A program made the position numbers and the translations under genes. Shown one piece after another: positions 10,076 through 21,063 of a DNA stretch of 64,000 bases. The notes beneath the pieces are model-generated. The model made no database searches. It was not told the DNA's origin and was given only the letters and a program-made list of their open reading frames with translations. Each line of letters opens with the position of its first letter. The first letter of the stretch is position 1. Source of the DNA: Ryuthela nishihirai (taxonomy: Eukaryota > Arthropoda > Arachnida > Araneae > Heptathelidae); NCBI GenBank assembly GCA_038380435.1, contig JAWZYU010000019.1, positions 29,847,801 through 29,911,800 of the forward strand, read 5' to 3'.

Positions 10076-12764
10076 AACTGATTCCTATTTTCATGAGGTT
10101 CTCATTTCGGACATTTCATGTGCACTAACCCAATACACGTTATTGGTTTGCGCACATTCACATAATACTACATGAAAATGTTCTTTTTCTGAAAGCAGCA
10201 AAACCATAAACAACTGTGAAGGTGATACTTAAGTGTCCATGATGAATTCATTGCAAACTCTGTTAATATCCAAAACCTGTAAGTGCTTGAAGTTCCACTC
10301 GAACTAAATAAAAAAGAAACAAAGCTTTACAATATAAAGAAGAAAAATGTTCCTATTCATTAAGACACTGGAATAAACTAACATGCTTACATACGCACGT
10401 ATATAGGTTTCGGTATTGGTAGAGTTTGCAATGAATTCATGATGGGTGTGTATTGAGAAGTTAGTCTTAATTAACATCTCAAATGAATCCATCTTTCGTT
10501 TTAAAAGGTACATGATTTATACGGTTTCGGTTTTGGACGATCAAGGAAATTGTAGGCTAATGTAAACTGTGTTTTATCCCATATATAACAACTAGTTTAA
10601 CTCTGTAAATTATTATATAGGCCAAATACAGCTAATTCATCGTACGCTGCTTCATAAATTATCATATAAACAGTAATTTTAGAAAATAAATCACAAAGTA
10701 TTGGTATAAATGCTATTTTTCTAGTTTATATTCAGTTCGTAAATATCCTTCTTTCAAATTTCGTCTTCAAATACGACAGTGTATATTTACATTAAAAATG
10801 AGAATTTCTCCTGACCAAAAGGAAGTTTAAAGAGAAATTAATCTAAACTTATCTGAATCTAATTAATTAGTTAATAGAAAAGTTTTTTTTTTTGGATTTA
10901 TACTTCTCTTTTACATAAGTTTTTGGTTCTCGATTTGCACGGTGATTTTCCTATATATCTTGGAAATTGAGGAATAAGTGTATACGTATATAGTGGACAG
11001 CATCTTAAACTATCACTGGCGACGTCGCAAAACATAATTACTTCTATTGTTGTTTTAGTATTTAAATGTTGCATATTTTTTATGTTAAAACTTAAACCTA
11101 TATTTCGTTTATAATGGTTTTATCCTCGGCTTAATGAGATCATAATATCCAAACTCACCCGAGATCTTGGCAAAAAGAACCACGTAGGTAAGCCACTTTT
11201 ATATATCATCATTATGACAGAACGCTCCGCGTGTTTCATACACCTGCTTTACATCATCTACCCCTAAATAAGTTTTAAAGCCTATTAAAACATCCTTTAG
11301 ATTTTGGCTGCAAACTCTGCAGCAAATGCATGTTTAATAGTGATACTATTGTAGACGGAATCACTAGCTTAAAACCACAATGGCACGTGTCAAAAGACCC
11401 AGCATGATAGATTCTTCACTTTAACACATTACCATATTTATTTTCCGAATTTTGTCATCACGACAAAAGTAGCACGTTCAAGGGCAAAAAATTGTGAATA
11501 AACGAAATTTCCATTCGATCTTTGTCCGTTTTTTTTTTCACTTACACGAAAAACTTCTAGAGCTTTCAATCTTAGTACATCACAATCTACAAGCTTCTAT
11601 TTTTCTGTGCAAAGCTACGATTTGTTGCAGCAAAACTACACAGATCTTTCGGGGAGAGCAAGATACTTCTTCTTCTCCTTATTCAACGTAACTAAAATCG
11701 GAAAGGAAAAGACACAGGAAACATTCCTGTGTCTTTAATCTTTCTCAACTTTTTCGTATATAATTTTTGAAAAAAAAAAGGAAGTAACAAAATTGAAACA
11801 ACTAGCAAAAGAAGAAAGAAAAAACTTGAGGTTCATCACTTTGAAAACATAACCACAAGCATTCAAAGCGATCTGAGAATCTATTAAACCGTATATAGAC
11901 CAATGGTAATTGTATTGGACTAACGCCAGAGAATGCATTTGCAATCGATCAACTGTTTCCTCTTAGCACTATCCATCACACTCGCCCGAAAAACTGTAGT
12001 GGAATGTTTTCTTTCTGGTGCGGCCTTTTTCCCCTTCTATTTCCTCGCAAACATTAATGCCCGTCATTAATGGAACCGTACTCACTGATGTTCGGCAATT
12101 ATCGACAGAGAAACTCAACCACACAGTGAAGAAAAAAATGCACCCTTCGCTCTTTTTGCTAGTATGCTTTCTGTGACTGCAAATCTATGTTTCCTTCAAG
12201 CGCAACGTTAAACCCGGAGAGCTTTGACACACTTTAAACATTTTCACAGTTAAACGTTTGGAATGTGTTCTTATGTTTTGTTAGCTTACGTCGTTACTCC
12301 AGAGGAAATAAATCTTTCATGGACTTGAAAACTAACGCGTTGGAAGTATGTGATAACAGAGTAATCAATCTCTTTGGAACGTAAATCTCATTTTTCAAAT
12401 TTTTAGTTTAAATCTCAAAGTTATTTTTTATTCGAAGTTTTCGCGTTTTGTCCGCAGAAAAAAAAATACTTCGTTCACTGCATTTATTTCTTCCTCGGTA
12501 CACAGCAATTTTGGGTTGTTAAGAACTTTTTGGCTGTTTAACTCTATTTTAGATATGGAAAAGTGCATAAACCACAAGCTACAAAAGTAACTGAGACATT
12601 CCTGTTCGTAATTTAAATGGAATATTGATGTTTAGAGTATGGTGCAATGTGAAATAACAATAAAGCATTTCAATATGTATTGCGCAACATCCTTTGTATT
12701 GCGTAATACCGTCTTCATCGCTTCGCTTCAGAGTATTTATCTGTCTCTGAACTGCGTAATATTT
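10076..12764. other. unassigned A+T-rich sequence
   Basis: No gene or transposon was recognised in about 2.7 kb. Small open frames at 10304-10513, 11494-11691 and 11735-11944 are low-complexity and unsupported. The only structure seen is the inverted repeat at 10241-10440. Confidence 0.5.
10241..10440. repeat. inverted repeat with ~20-bp perfect arms
   Basis: GATGAATTCATTGCAAACTC at 10241-10260 is matched by GAGTTTGCAATGAATTCAT at 10422-10440, separated by about 160 bp. It may be the ends of a small decayed element; no target duplication was identified. Confidence 0.6.
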
Positions 12765-12908
12765 TTATATATTTAACTATATTGCTTTTCCATACATTTC
12801 CTAATATTATTTCTCTGTATATATTAGACAATATTATTTTTTCCTATATACCTTACATTATTACTGTTTCCGTATATTTCACAATATTATTTTTTTCTAT
12901 ATATATAT
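12765..12908. repeat. degenerate A+T-rich tandem repeat
   Basis: Units of roughly 35-40 bp repeat AATATTATTTTT and CTATATA motifs, ending in a short TA run at the left edge of the pogo-like element. Confidence 0.55.
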
Positions 12909-13927
12909 ATAGTAAATTCCTGTTATCTAGCGTTTATGGGTTAGGTTGAGTTGCTTTACCTCTGAGTGGTACTTTTTTGCACACAATGGGCTAAATTGCC
13001 AGGTCACAAGGACCCGAGGGCTCAGAGAAAGTTAGGGGGAGGGAACCCACTGGACAGCTGTTAGGAAACATGGTAGCCCCCATAAAGGCATCCAATGTGT
13101 TCTTTAATATGTACAGAGTATGGCTCTCCCGCACACGGGGCCATGGCTTAACGTCCCATCCGATGAACAGTGCGCATTTATGAGGAATGGGGATTACCAG
13201 TTGGGTGAATTTACCGTTGCATGAGAAATATTTTTACAGAAACCGAATACAGTTGGTACAATTTTGTTTTAATGCCTTAATTGAAATTAAAATGCAGTTG
13301 AAAACAATGATAACAAAAATGAAATATAGTACACTTAATGCAAAGTAAATGTCTAAATATAATTGTTTTTATTCGTATTTTTACACTTAATGAATGTCAA
13401 AATCTGTGTCATTAAAATAAACTTAGGAAATTACTTCACTGAAAGCCCCATGGAAAGAGTTGAAATTTTGGACAGCGGATGGCACTGATTGTCTGTAGTA
13501 TTGCATTTCAATAATAACAAAATATGAAGTAGAATTTTTGAAAGGTAAAGTAGGTAGAAAAGCATATATAAGATAAAAAAAATACAATCCGAGACACGAG
13601 AATAGTAAAAGAAAGCTAAATTTTTATTTCAGAAGAAAAAAGTAACTATTACAAATATATGTGCCATGCATACTGTCTAGGTTCTAGAAACTCGAACGAC
13701 ATTTCATCAGGGTCATCAATTGAACTAGCATTTGATTCTTGAGCTGATGTCGAAGGTTGAGAAGAAGTAAAATGCTTGAAAGACGACCCCAGCGCCAGTT
13801 GTCATCCGTGAGAACTACCGTATGCATCGAAATTTGGTGTCAAATTTAAATATTCAATTTTAAACTTATGCTGGTTGCATTAGAATTACGGATGCTTGAA
13901 TACTGGATAACCGGGAGTTTACTGTAT
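12909..13927. mobile_element. pogo/Tigger-like element relic with a nested SINE
   Basis: The left end reads AGTAAATTCCTGTTATCTAG and the right end, reversed, reads ACAGTAAACTCCCGGTTATC. CAGTAAA...TTATC ends flanked by TA are characteristic of pogo/Tigger elements. Excluding the SINE at 12939-13173, about 780 bp remain. I could not recover a convincing transposase, although 13690-13800 has codon-like sequence on the minus strand. Assignment rests on the terminal repeats. Confidence 0.55.
12939..13173 (-). mobile_element. tRNA-SINE, 5'-truncated, inside the pogo-like element
   Basis: Tail and body are present in reverse (TTGCTTTACCTCTGAG, CTAAATTGCCAGGTCAC, TTAACGTCCCATCCGATG) but the tRNA-like head is absent. 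Flanking GCGTTTATG (12930-12938) and GCATTTATG (13174-13182) are a probable 9-bp target duplication. Confidence 0.8.
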
Positions 13928-14957
13928 ATTGAACACTATTCACTTTCGATATTACACTGTAATCATTTTCTTTATATTTTTGTTGCACGAATTTCTTTGT
14001 CTTTTGCACAATAACCTTTTTCTGTTGTGTAGTGCATAAAATTCTTTTAGTACACATTGCACGTAATACATTTCTCTCTGCTTTGAAAGGTATTCCTTTC
14101 CAGCCTATATTTCTTAAAAATATATTTCTTAAAAGTTTTCTCTAAATTTCATTCTAAATTCATATTATTCGGATTCATTTGAAATGACATATATAAGGTT
14201 TTGTTAAAGGCAAGCATTTATCCAAAATAATAAGCACTAATCAATAATATATGTTCCATTTGAATCATCGGCTGGCAGTGACGGAAGACTTTCATTGTCT
14301 GCTAACAGCTGGCCATCAATGGACTATAAGAACCACAAACTTCTCAGCTTTTGGGATTCTGGGCAATTATAGACAATTATTACAGTGTAGTTATATTCGT
14401 GTGGAAAAATAGACTGCTCAGAGGTAAAACAACCCAACACCAGAATGTCACCCTTGCGACTGATCAGTATCGGTTACTTATGGAGTAGTGGTTGGCAAGC
14501 CCAGATGAGAAGGAACAACAGAACTATTTGGCCCAAGTCTCTGGCCTAAGGCCCCAAATATACCTGTCATAGTCAAATTGTACGTGAAACAAATGCAAAA
14601 ATTGTCTAAATTGTAAAACAATGGAAATCCTTTTCATTATATAATTTAAATTTTATTTTAATAAGTGAGAGAAAAATCTGATATTTTTATAAGTTTCTAT
14701 TAAAGATATTCATATATTTGTCTTTCATAGTGGGATGGAGTCCCCTCCTTATTTGTGATTGTTTATACTACCCCATCTCAGCTCTCTCAGGCTCTGGTAC
14801 TTGATGTAATCGTTGCACATAAAGATCATTGCTATTCGTTTGGTTTATGGGAAGCAAACTGGAATATACTTATTTTCACATTCTACCAGAAACAGAGCAT
14901 AAGTTTCTTTAAATTATTAAAATAAATAGTTTGAAGAATTTAGTTCCTGATCCCTTA
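13928..14957. other. unassigned sequence with a SINE tail scrap
   Basis: Only GACTGCTCAGAGGTAAAACA at about 14410, the last bases of a + strand SINE, was recognised. The open frame at 13866-14057 is partly the end of the pogo-like element. Confidence 0.55.
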
Positions 14958-14958
14958 A

Positions 14959-15017
14959 CTATCCATTGTTTCTGACGCTTCATTTTGACGTACAGACAAG
15001 GCCCACTTCTCACCACC
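14959..15017. repeat. 59-bp block repeated at 16881-16939
   Basis: CTATCCATTGTTTCTGACGC begins a block that recurs in the same orientation at 16881-16939 with only a few differences. Here it is not next to a Tc1; at the second site it follows a broken Tc1. It is probably part of an unidentified dispersed repeat. Confidence 0.7.
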
Positions 15018-15071
15018 GGGCACGATTCGATATAAGAAAGATTCGCGATTTTGAAACGAAAAGACAGAAAT

Positions 15072-15225
15072 ACAAATTCCTGAGGAATACATTTTTCGTG
15101 ATTTGTGCAGCTGCATCTTATTGGCTTCTGACAATTCCCGAGTAATACATTTTTCGTGATTTGTGCAGCTGCATCTTATTAGCTTCTGACAATTCCTGAG
15201 TAATACATTTTTCGTGATTTTGCTC
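15072..15225. repeat. 64-bp tandem repeat, ~2.4 units
   Basis: GAGTAATACATTTTTCGTGA recurs near 15140 and 15204, and also in a variant at 15079. The unit includes GCAGCTGCATCTTATTGGCT. The last unit is partial and adjoins the mariner N-terminal relic, so the repeat probably arose by duplication of its edge. Confidence 0.8.
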
Positions 15226-15560
15226 CGTTTTTTCCGAACGTTTTACGTTGATTTCAAATGATCGACTGAGACTTATCGAATCTATCCACCAATTCCAATA
15301 GCGTTGTGTGCGGGTTCTCATTCCATATTTCTTAGTCAAAATCACTGACTTTATTTCTTCCTGGTAATCATCTCCCAAGTTTCCATCATCAGATCTGTAT
15401 TCTTGGAACCATCTTCGGCATATTCGAAAAGAGAGAGAGAACACCATTTCGAAAACAATGTAAATGTTTTTGTTGCATCTACAGCGTTACTTCCAAGGCA
15501 GAATTCGGAAATCGAGTTCAAACGAATATTGAGATATTTAAAGCAACATCTAGAATTTCG
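15220..15560 (-). pseudogene. mariner transposase N-terminal (helix-turn-helix) relic
   Basis: The minus strand reads EFCLGSNAVDATKT, then RICRRWFQEYRSDDGNLGDD. This matches the mariner N-terminal pattern in which a LGR.A.EA stretch is followed by W(F)..FRSGD..LED. The sequence loses similarity beyond that, before the SRPS and catalytic regions. It is a separate fragment from the C-terminal mariner at 9354-10075 and lies in the opposite orientation. Confidence 0.55.
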
Positions 15561-16303
15561 AAAACAATTGAATCAGCACCCAAGAGAACGAAACTAAACA
15601 TGAGAAAAATCGTTAAAATTTCACTTTTAATTTAGTATGTAACAATACCAGATGATCTCATTTTATCAGTTATAGCAGCCATTTAAGATAAATGATATCG
15701 GAACCGGACTGTATGTTGGGGACAAAGGGAGCTATATCCCTTTGAGAAGGCTAGTCTGGGTAATGGTGGTAAAAAATTATTTATTTGTGCATATTTCACG
15801 TGCGTTTTCAATAAATGTTTTTAGGTGAAAATGTCACATTGCAAAGGAAATTCAGTATCTTGGACCCCCTTTTATCTTTTTTCCTGTTCGATTGTAACAT
15901 TTGACTCTCTCCCCGTCCCCGTTTTCTTTCTAGATCCGGGATTGTATCCGACATATTACATTATATATACGTTGTCAGGCCCAGTTCTAAGGGGGAAAAT
16001 GGGGGAGGGGGCAAGAATTCCGGTGCAGTATCATAGTATAACATTTTTCTCCATCGTTTTAGAGATCTTTAAAAGATTTCACTGTACTTTGGCCTTACAC
16101 AATGAATGGTACTTTTTTGTGCGTGATTTATGCGAGTTGATTTTTGTTTATTACTGACGACTCTACAACGTCATCGCTACTGAACAGCCGTCAGACTACT
16201 GAGCAGTCTTCTACTAATAATTAAAAAGTTGGTAGCCAGCTGTATTTTTTACTCATGAAAGGAAAACGCCGGACATAGGAGCAATTCAATTGTCATGCAT
16301 ACG
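15561..16303. other. unassigned sequence
   Basis: An open frame at 15825-16157 (+, 110 codons) resembles no family I know and lacks flanking support. I see no repeat besides a short G-rich stretch at 15990-16010. Confidence 0.5.
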
Positions 16304-16880
16304 TACACCGCAGACCAAAACATTATTACCACCTGCCTAATATGATGTTGGTCCTTCATGTGCCGCCGAAACAGCTCTTACCCGGTGAGGCATGGATATT
16401 ACAAGATTTCTAAAGGTGTCTTGTGATATCTGGTACCAACACATTACCAGCAGATCCTTTAACTCTTGTAAGTTACGTGGTTGAGCCCTCGCAAATCGCA
16501 TATGTTGTTCCAATAGAAACCACAGATGCTCGATTGAATTGATGTCTGGGAAATTTGGAGGACAGGGCAATACCTGGAAGTCTTCCTCAACGGAGGAATC
16601 CGGGAGGTGTATCATGGCGCATTATCCTGCTGAAAGAAAGCACTACTAGAGGGATATACTGTGACCATGAAAGGATGTAACTTGTCTGCAATGATGTTTA
16701 GGTAGGTGGTAAGCGTCATAGTTTCCTGCAGATGAATGATTGGACCCAGGGTTTCCCAGCAGTACATTTCCCAAAGCATTACACTTCCTCCACCGGCTTG
16801 CTTTCATCCCATGTTATATCCTGGGGCCAACACTTCCCCAGATAAACGACGCACAGGTACCCGGCCGTCCACATGGTGCG
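16304..16880 (-). pseudogene. Tc1-like transposon (family A), 3' half
   Basis: It begins with the inverted end TACACCGCAGACCAAAACAT, as in the nearly complete copy at 59197-60454. Reading inward on the minus strand it encodes the end of the transposase, including PDINSIEHLWFLLEQHMRF, where E is the third catalytic residue. Similarity to the complete copy stops near 16880, in the region that encodes the first catalytic residue; other repeat sequence follows. Multiple stops: inactive. Confidence 0.85.
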
Positions 16881-16939
16881 CTATCCATTGTTTCTGACGC
16901 TTCATTTTGACGTGCAGACAGGGCCCACCTCTCACCACC
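16881..16939. repeat. 59-bp block shared with 14959-15017
   Basis: Second copy of the block beginning CTATCCATTGTTTCTGACGC. It lies exactly where Tc1 family A similarity ends, so it marks a recombination or insertion breakpoint. Confidence 0.7.
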
Positions 16940-17047
16940 AGGTCATAATGGTCTGGTGACCCGATGGTGAGGGGTGAGATATAATAAAGTTTTTTTTAGA
17001 AAAAAATTAGTCATCAGTCAAACAATTTGGATTGCCATTGACTAGCA

Positions 17048-17411
17048 GGGTTGAATAGTTTTACCTCTGAGCGGAACTTTTTTTGACACGAGGGGCTAAA
17101 TGACCAGGTCATAAAGACCATGAGGGCTCAGAGAAGATTGGGGGCAGGGGACTCACTATACAGATGTTAGGAGACAGATCCATCTAAGACATCCAGCGTA
17201 CTTTTAAACGTGCACAGGTACGACACCCGCACACAGGGCCATGGATTTACCTTCCATCCGATGGAGGCACCCTTTGCAATCCTATCGGTGTACACTATTA
17301 AATGAGGGGAGACACTTAGTGGAGTTAAATCTCAACGCTGGTACAGTTGGGACTCGAACTGGTAACTGCAGATAACGAGCCTGGACGCGCTACCGACCTG
17401 AACTATCGGTC
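17048..17411 (-). mobile_element. tRNA-SINE, nearly full length, diverged
   Basis: Tail, body and tRNA-like head are all present in reverse (TTTTACCTCTGAGCGGAAC; ATCCGATGGAGGC; GGGACTCGAACTGGTAACTG). It has many small deletions relative to the 385-bp copies, so it is an older insertion. No clear target duplication. Confidence 0.8.
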
Positions 17412-18124
17412 GTATTTTTATAGTACTTCTCATACTCACGAAATTTTATTCTCTGAGTATAAATGGCTAGTATTTGTAAAACATTTTACGTAGTCTATCG
17501 AATAGTGATTCTGTAACAGATATACACTCTCAACCCTGAGAAACCTAAATTTTTCGAGCACCAAATGAAATATTATATTAAATTTAAAATATGAAAGATA
17601 CAAAAGCTGTATTTAGCAATATTCACTCTGATAATGACAGATTGTTTATTCACACTACATTTCTTAGGACTGCAAGGCTTGTCATCAACTGACATCTGCA
17701 TATTATGTTCTCTTTCACGATTATTATTATGAAGAGTTATTTGAATACATACAAACTGTTCCACTTTTGCTTAATTTGTTGCGATTTTTAACTTTCCTCA
17801 CCGTTTCCCGAAATTTAATTACTGAGTTTTTACGTTTCCATAGTTCTCGGTTCATATCCATATTCAACAAAACTTTAGTATCGCTTCAGGCAATCCCTTT
17901 GTACCCGAAAGTTACAAGTTGTAGAGATAAATAATTCAGAGATACTAATTATAAATTATCTGGTGTTTTAAACTAGTTGATTAGTTCTCCGCTTTCAGTG
18001 TTTGCTCAAATCCGCGAAGAGTAGAATTTAGCATTACAAAATGCTTTAACTGTTAGAGACAGAGATGGAATTAACAAATATCTCAGAATAATCAATAACA
18101 TCAATTGAAGTTCTGATAATTAAA
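17412..18124. other. unassigned A+T-rich sequence
   Basis: Nothing recognised. An open frame on the minus strand at 17573-17764 has no family resemblance. Confidence 0.5.
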
Positions 18125-19550
18125 TGACTGTAGGTGAATAAACACTTCAGGAAAAGAAATTGAAAAACCTGGAAGGATTAATGCCATTTTACTGAAACGC
18201 AGGCAGCTGTTAGCATACACTGAGATGGGCGATTGATTACATTATCAAAAAAAATTATGGAAAATTACCACTTTACTTACCTGGTAAAGTGCTATAATTA
18301 GTGTGATGTTGAACCACTCTGCGTAGCAATGCATTCATTAACACAGCGGGAAGACTATCGTAGAGCTCTATAATGTCCTCCTGAGGGATAGGACACCAAA
18401 TAGTGAGAAGGCGCTGTTCTATTTTAGCGAGAGTGGTTGGTGTATCTCTTCGCTGTTGTTGGAGCTGTCGCCCATCATGTCCCAGATGAGTTCAATAGGT
18501 GAAAGGTCCAGCGGGCGTGATTATTTTGCTCGCTGGACCATGATACTACCTGAATGTTTTGCTCGTGTAGATACTGCAGACTAATGCGGGCTGTGTGGGG
18601 ATGAGCGTTATCTTGCTGGTAAAAGGTTCTATGCTGCTGAACAAATGGGACAGCCTCTGGCTGCAAAATGTTGGTAAAATATCGTTGGGCAGTTAGAGAA
18701 TCCTTTATGATGACCAGTTCTAACTGATTTGCACACCAGGTGCTGCAGTTGTGTGACGATGTCGCACACAGTGGATGGCGTTCCTTTCCCCTGGATGACG
18801 GCGAACACGTTGTCTACCGTCACTGACCAAGACAAAAACGAGATTCGTCACTAAAGACCACTGTACTCCACTCTTGTTCGTTCCAATTTTGTCTGAGGCA
18901 ACTCTACTGAAGACATGTTTGCATGTGATCAGATGTGAGGGGCAAACGCAGTGCGGAACAATAGGCTCTCAATTAAAACTGTAAAAACCTGTTGTTTACA
19001 TCGCCTGGTAGGCATTCGATTTATTACCTGTTGTCAGTCCCTTTGCATTTCGCGAATATGTCACGTAATGCCATGTGTCGCAAAAGGCAGTCCTGTCGCC
19101 CCGTGGTCATATTTCATCTTCTTGATCTTTGTTGGCATGCGCTGGATACTTCTTGAACCCAATGGCGCCATATGTGTACGACGGTGATGGAATTGCCGTC
19201 GACAAGGTTGGCCACATCTCTATGCGACAAACCAGCTTCTTTAAGGAGCCGATGATTCTTCCACGCTCAAAGTCTGTTAACTGTTGGAACGGCCGTCGAC
19301 ATCTGTGTAAGGGCATCTTTAGCGGTTTAGAACAATTTCCACAACATTCTGTCAACCAGGGAGCTTTGGTTGCCTTTCTCTGTGTTTGATTGCTCCACAC
19401 CTGTGACGTCATCTCGCGCCTGTCCAATCGTTTCGATCGTCCTGCAAACTTAATAATTTCCATGCATTTCCATATACTACCGCTTTCCTAAATTTCGTCA
19501 CATTTGCATAACTTCTTGCAAGTGTTGAATTTTTTATTACCTGTAGTGTA
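18125..19550 (-). pseudogene. Tc1-like transposon (family B), inactive
   Basis: On the minus strand the N-terminal region contains QQLTDFERGRIIGSLK, a typical Tc1 helix-turn-helix start (within 19107-19463). The centre contains TFYQQDNAHPHTARISLQYL, with the second catalytic D (18475-18666). The third-residue region reads IELIWD near 18485 after a frameshift. The right terminus, read inward, is TACACTACAGGTAATAAAAA; the left end at 18125-18150 is a poor match, so the left boundary is approximate. Several frameshifts separate the blocks. Confidence 0.8.
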
Positions 19551-20732
19551 TTTATCACTAGAATACAGTGTAATTAAGTAAATATAAAACGGTTAATGTG
19601 TAATGCTCACATTTTTTTCCAAAATATGGACCCGACATATCTGTATAGGTTAAGTCCTACCCGCCATGTTGCTCCACTGTTGTTAAGGTCTTAGCCTTCC
19701 CACACTCCTTCATCTTTTCTCTTAGAACTTTCATGCAGTAGAAAAAATAGCCACTGGCCTTGAACACAGAAACTCGGCCAAGAAGGGACCCCACCTGGCA
19801 AAGATCTCTCGGTTAGGGCCAAAAACAAATACCCAACAGGACCATATGGATGAATAGACATTCATTTCTTATAACAGCGCACCAATCGCAGACTCACACG
19901 GCAATCCAGATGGTTTTGCCCAGCCCATGGCGAAGCTGGAGAGCACGGAGAGAAGCGCAAGCTTGGACACTTTTCTTCGGACTCTTGGTGCTAAAAGTCG
20001 ACCTTGGAAGTTGTGCTGTTTTTCGTTCGTGAACAAGGATCTCACATATTCCTCCCTGACGTCAAATTACCCAGCTGTGGATAATAGTGAAAGACAATTC
20101 TCCTGATGAATGATGAGTCTCCTGATGAGCCGCAGGTTCCTGAGATCAGTAAAGAACGACCAGCGTGATATGAGCGAGCGAGAGTCACCCTTTCTGTCCA
20201 CCCACGTCAAAGGAATGAGGTAGGGTCATTTTTCTTGATCTGGTCTCCCCCCATGTTTACATAAAAGTTTTTTCGCCGCCACGCTGTCCTCGACCGTTTT
20301 GAGCATAAATGTCGAGCTCCCAATAACGGTGTAGCGCATGATAAAATGAAAGTTGTGCATTTGTGTGAAATGCACTTGAATTGATTTGTAACTAAGAATA
20401 GTTATAAAGATAAATAAACGTGTTTTAAGAGAATGATCCTGTATTGAGCTGTTTATTCAGTTTTTGCACGGTCTAGCTTCTGCACTTGAAATTGGGACAG
20501 CGTATGCAGCGAATTGGCAGACTCCTTCACTAAAATCAAATATTATGGTATCAGTGTCACTTTCCACGGAATGCTGAGCCTGATCAAATCACAACGTTTT
20601 GTCATTTTTCCCTCCTTTTTTTATTAGTTCGCTCTTAAAGTCTAGCCATCTCAAAACACACAGGAGTAAACTAGAATACAGTGTACCACTTCAAAACACA
20701 CAGGCGAAAACAGAAGTAGTCACGACAAATGC
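19551..20732. other. unassigned; part could be a decayed LTR
   Basis: Less A+T-rich than its surroundings. CATAAAAG near 20260, an AATAAA at about 20413 and a following T-rich stretch would fit the promoter and poly(A) layout of a long terminal repeat. No duplicate copy, TG...CA boundary or retroelement coding sequence supports that. The open frame at 19850-20032 is unrecognised. Confidence 0.3.
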
Positions 20733-21063
20733 ATGTTCAGTTGCAGATTGAATGATTAATTTAATACAGGGGTCAGTTGAAAATTGGATGATTGAATAAA
20801 TACAACTGCTCAGTGAAAGATTGGACGATTTTGTGAATATAACTGTTTATTTGAAGATCAGATGATTGAGTGAATATTTGAAGATCAGATGATTGAGTGA
20901 ATATTTGAATATTAGATGGTTAAGTAAATATTTGAAGATTAGATGATTAATATAACTGCTCATTGAAACATTGAATAATTAAGTGAATTGATCTGTTTAG
21001 TTGAACGTTGGATGATTAAATGAATATCGTTGCTCAGTTAGTATCGGATGTTTAAATAAATGT
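20733..21063. repeat. degenerate tandem repeat with GATTGAGTGAATATTTGAAG units
   Basis: Eight to ten imperfect units share GAAGATTAGATGATTAA. Two period lengths alternate: about 29 bp in the middle and about 45 bp where CTGCTCAGT is retained. Confidence 0.75.

Noticed and set aside
15825..16157. 110-codon + strand open frame
   Set aside because: No domain, no flanking splice or promoter evidence, and length within chance expectation for six frames of 64 kb.
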